Below, piece after piece: positions 46,055 to 46,493 of a stretch of 46,493 bases of DNA (position 1 is its first letter; each line of letters begins with the position of its first letter). The stretch comes from a virus: positions 1 through 46,493 of IMG/VR virus record IMGVR_UViG_3300042987_002524; one strand, written 5' to 3'. The notes below the pieces were generated by a model. That model ran no database searches, was not told where the DNA came from, and was given only the letters and a program-made list of their open reading frames with translations. The position numbers were made by a program, and so were the translations under genes.

Positions 46055-46060
46055 CTCAGA
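46045..46060. promoter_or_regulatory. palindromic operator over the -35 box
   Basis: TCTGAGTCAACTCAGA is a perfect 7-bp dyad around a 2-nt centre, covering the -35 of the operon promoter. A repressor dimer bound here would block RNA polymerase. Confidence 0.6.
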
Positions 46061-46140
46061 ATTATTCAAAAAAACGAAATAGGCTGAAAATCGCCGATTC
46101 TGCCGTTGGGGACAATTAGATTATCGAGAATTGCCAGGCA

Positions 46141-46493
46141 GGATGGTCTCACCGATCGTCTGCACAGCTTGCCAGGCAGGATGGTCTCACCGATCGTCTG
46201 CACACCTGGCCCGGCGGATGGTCTCACCGATCGTCTGCACAGCTTGCCAGGCAGGATGGTCTCACCGATCGTCTGCACAGCTTGCCAGGCAGGATGGTCT
46301 CACCGATCGTCTGCACAGCTTGCCAGGCAGGATGGTCTCACCGATCGTCTGCACACCTGGCCCGGCGGATGGTCTCACCGATCGTCTGCACGCCTGCCAG
46401 GCGGATGGTCTCACCGATCGTCTGCACAGCTTGCCAGGCAGGATGGTCTCACCGATCGTCTGCACAGCTTGCCAGGCAGGATGGTCTCACCGA
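46141..46493 (+). repeat. 36-38 bp tandem array, cut by the window end
   Basis: Nine complete units and a partial tenth begin at 46141, 46179, 46216, 46254, 46292, 46330, 46367, 46403, 46441 and 46479. Each has an invariant 25-bp core starting GGATGGTCTCACCGATCG, then a linker of 13 (type A), 12 (B) or 11 nt (C), order A B A A A B C A A. Every linker keeps a GCC-n-GGC dyad. Confidence 0.9.

Noticed and set aside
46066-46465. Minus-strand reading frames across the array
   Set aside because: They exist only because three 38-bp units make a multiple of 3. They lack a ribosome-binding site and change with unit length.
46141-46493. CRISPR array
   Set aside because: The linkers are 11-13 nt with only three types, too short and too repetitive for spacers, and no cas gene is present. 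It is a tandem repeat.

Overview
The window is most of a temperate siphovirus-like (lambda-plan) prophage. A truncated tRNA-Pro(GGG) gene marks the left end, with a tyrosine integrase beside it. All recognisable virion genes lie on the + strand between about 15.9 and 40.2 kb, in the order small terminase, large terminase (GpA type), portal, S49 protease with nested scaffold, decoration protein, major capsid, connectors, tail tube, frameshifted tail chaperone, tape measure, tail tip and fibres. The host is probably a planctomycete. This rests on the proline-rich/PKD membrane protein, the papain-like protein and the degenerate CACAGAGG / CACGAAG / GTTCTTG intergenic repeats, and it is inference, not proof. 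No right-hand copy of the tRNA 3' end is present, so attR lies outside or the window stops at an assembly break inside the terminal repeat array.

Layout. 0-3.4 kb: attachment site, integrase operon on the minus strand, a compact promoter/terminator pair facing it that would make a short antisense RNA, a PAS-LuxR-type regulator and a lipoprotein. 3.4-11.2 kb: early genes on the + strand. These include a duplicated helix-turn-helix protein, a CsrA, a DUF2303-like protein, a replication-initiator-like protein whose gene carries iteron-like GGACA/TGTCC clusters, a RusA-like resolvase, a DUF5131 (Gp37/Gp68) protein, a DUF1937 protein, an ASCH protein, small zinc ribbons and a tRNA with a CAU anticodon. 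11.2-15.8 kb: a structured intergenic region, then two large envelope proteins placed where lambda keeps its lysis genes (a holin-like/PKD/proline-rich protein and a membrane-anchored papain-like protease fused to a thioredoxin-like domain), then a ParB-like protein. 15.9-40.2 kb: packaging, head, tail and fibre genes, with two glycosyltransferase genes, one fused to an FkbM methyltransferase, inside the fibre region. 40.1-46.0 kb: a minus-strand operon of eight genes around a MoxR AAA+ ATPase and an HExxH/VWA protein, driven by a promoter with a palindromic operator. 46.1-46.5 kb: a 36-38 bp tandem array running off the end.

How it fits together. Integrase, regulators and lipoprotein serve lysogeny. 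The early block supplies replication, recombination, RNA-level control (CsrA) and nucleotide-related accessory enzymes. The two envelope proteins are the best candidates for host exit, since I found no lysozyme, amidase or endopeptidase endolysin. The MoxR-VWA operon is transcribed convergently to the structural genes under its own control and looks like a separate accessory system, because its sequence is also much richer in GCGC than the first 36 kb. All coordinates, starts and motifs were read from the sequence by eye. Family names come from memory of the families, not from searches.
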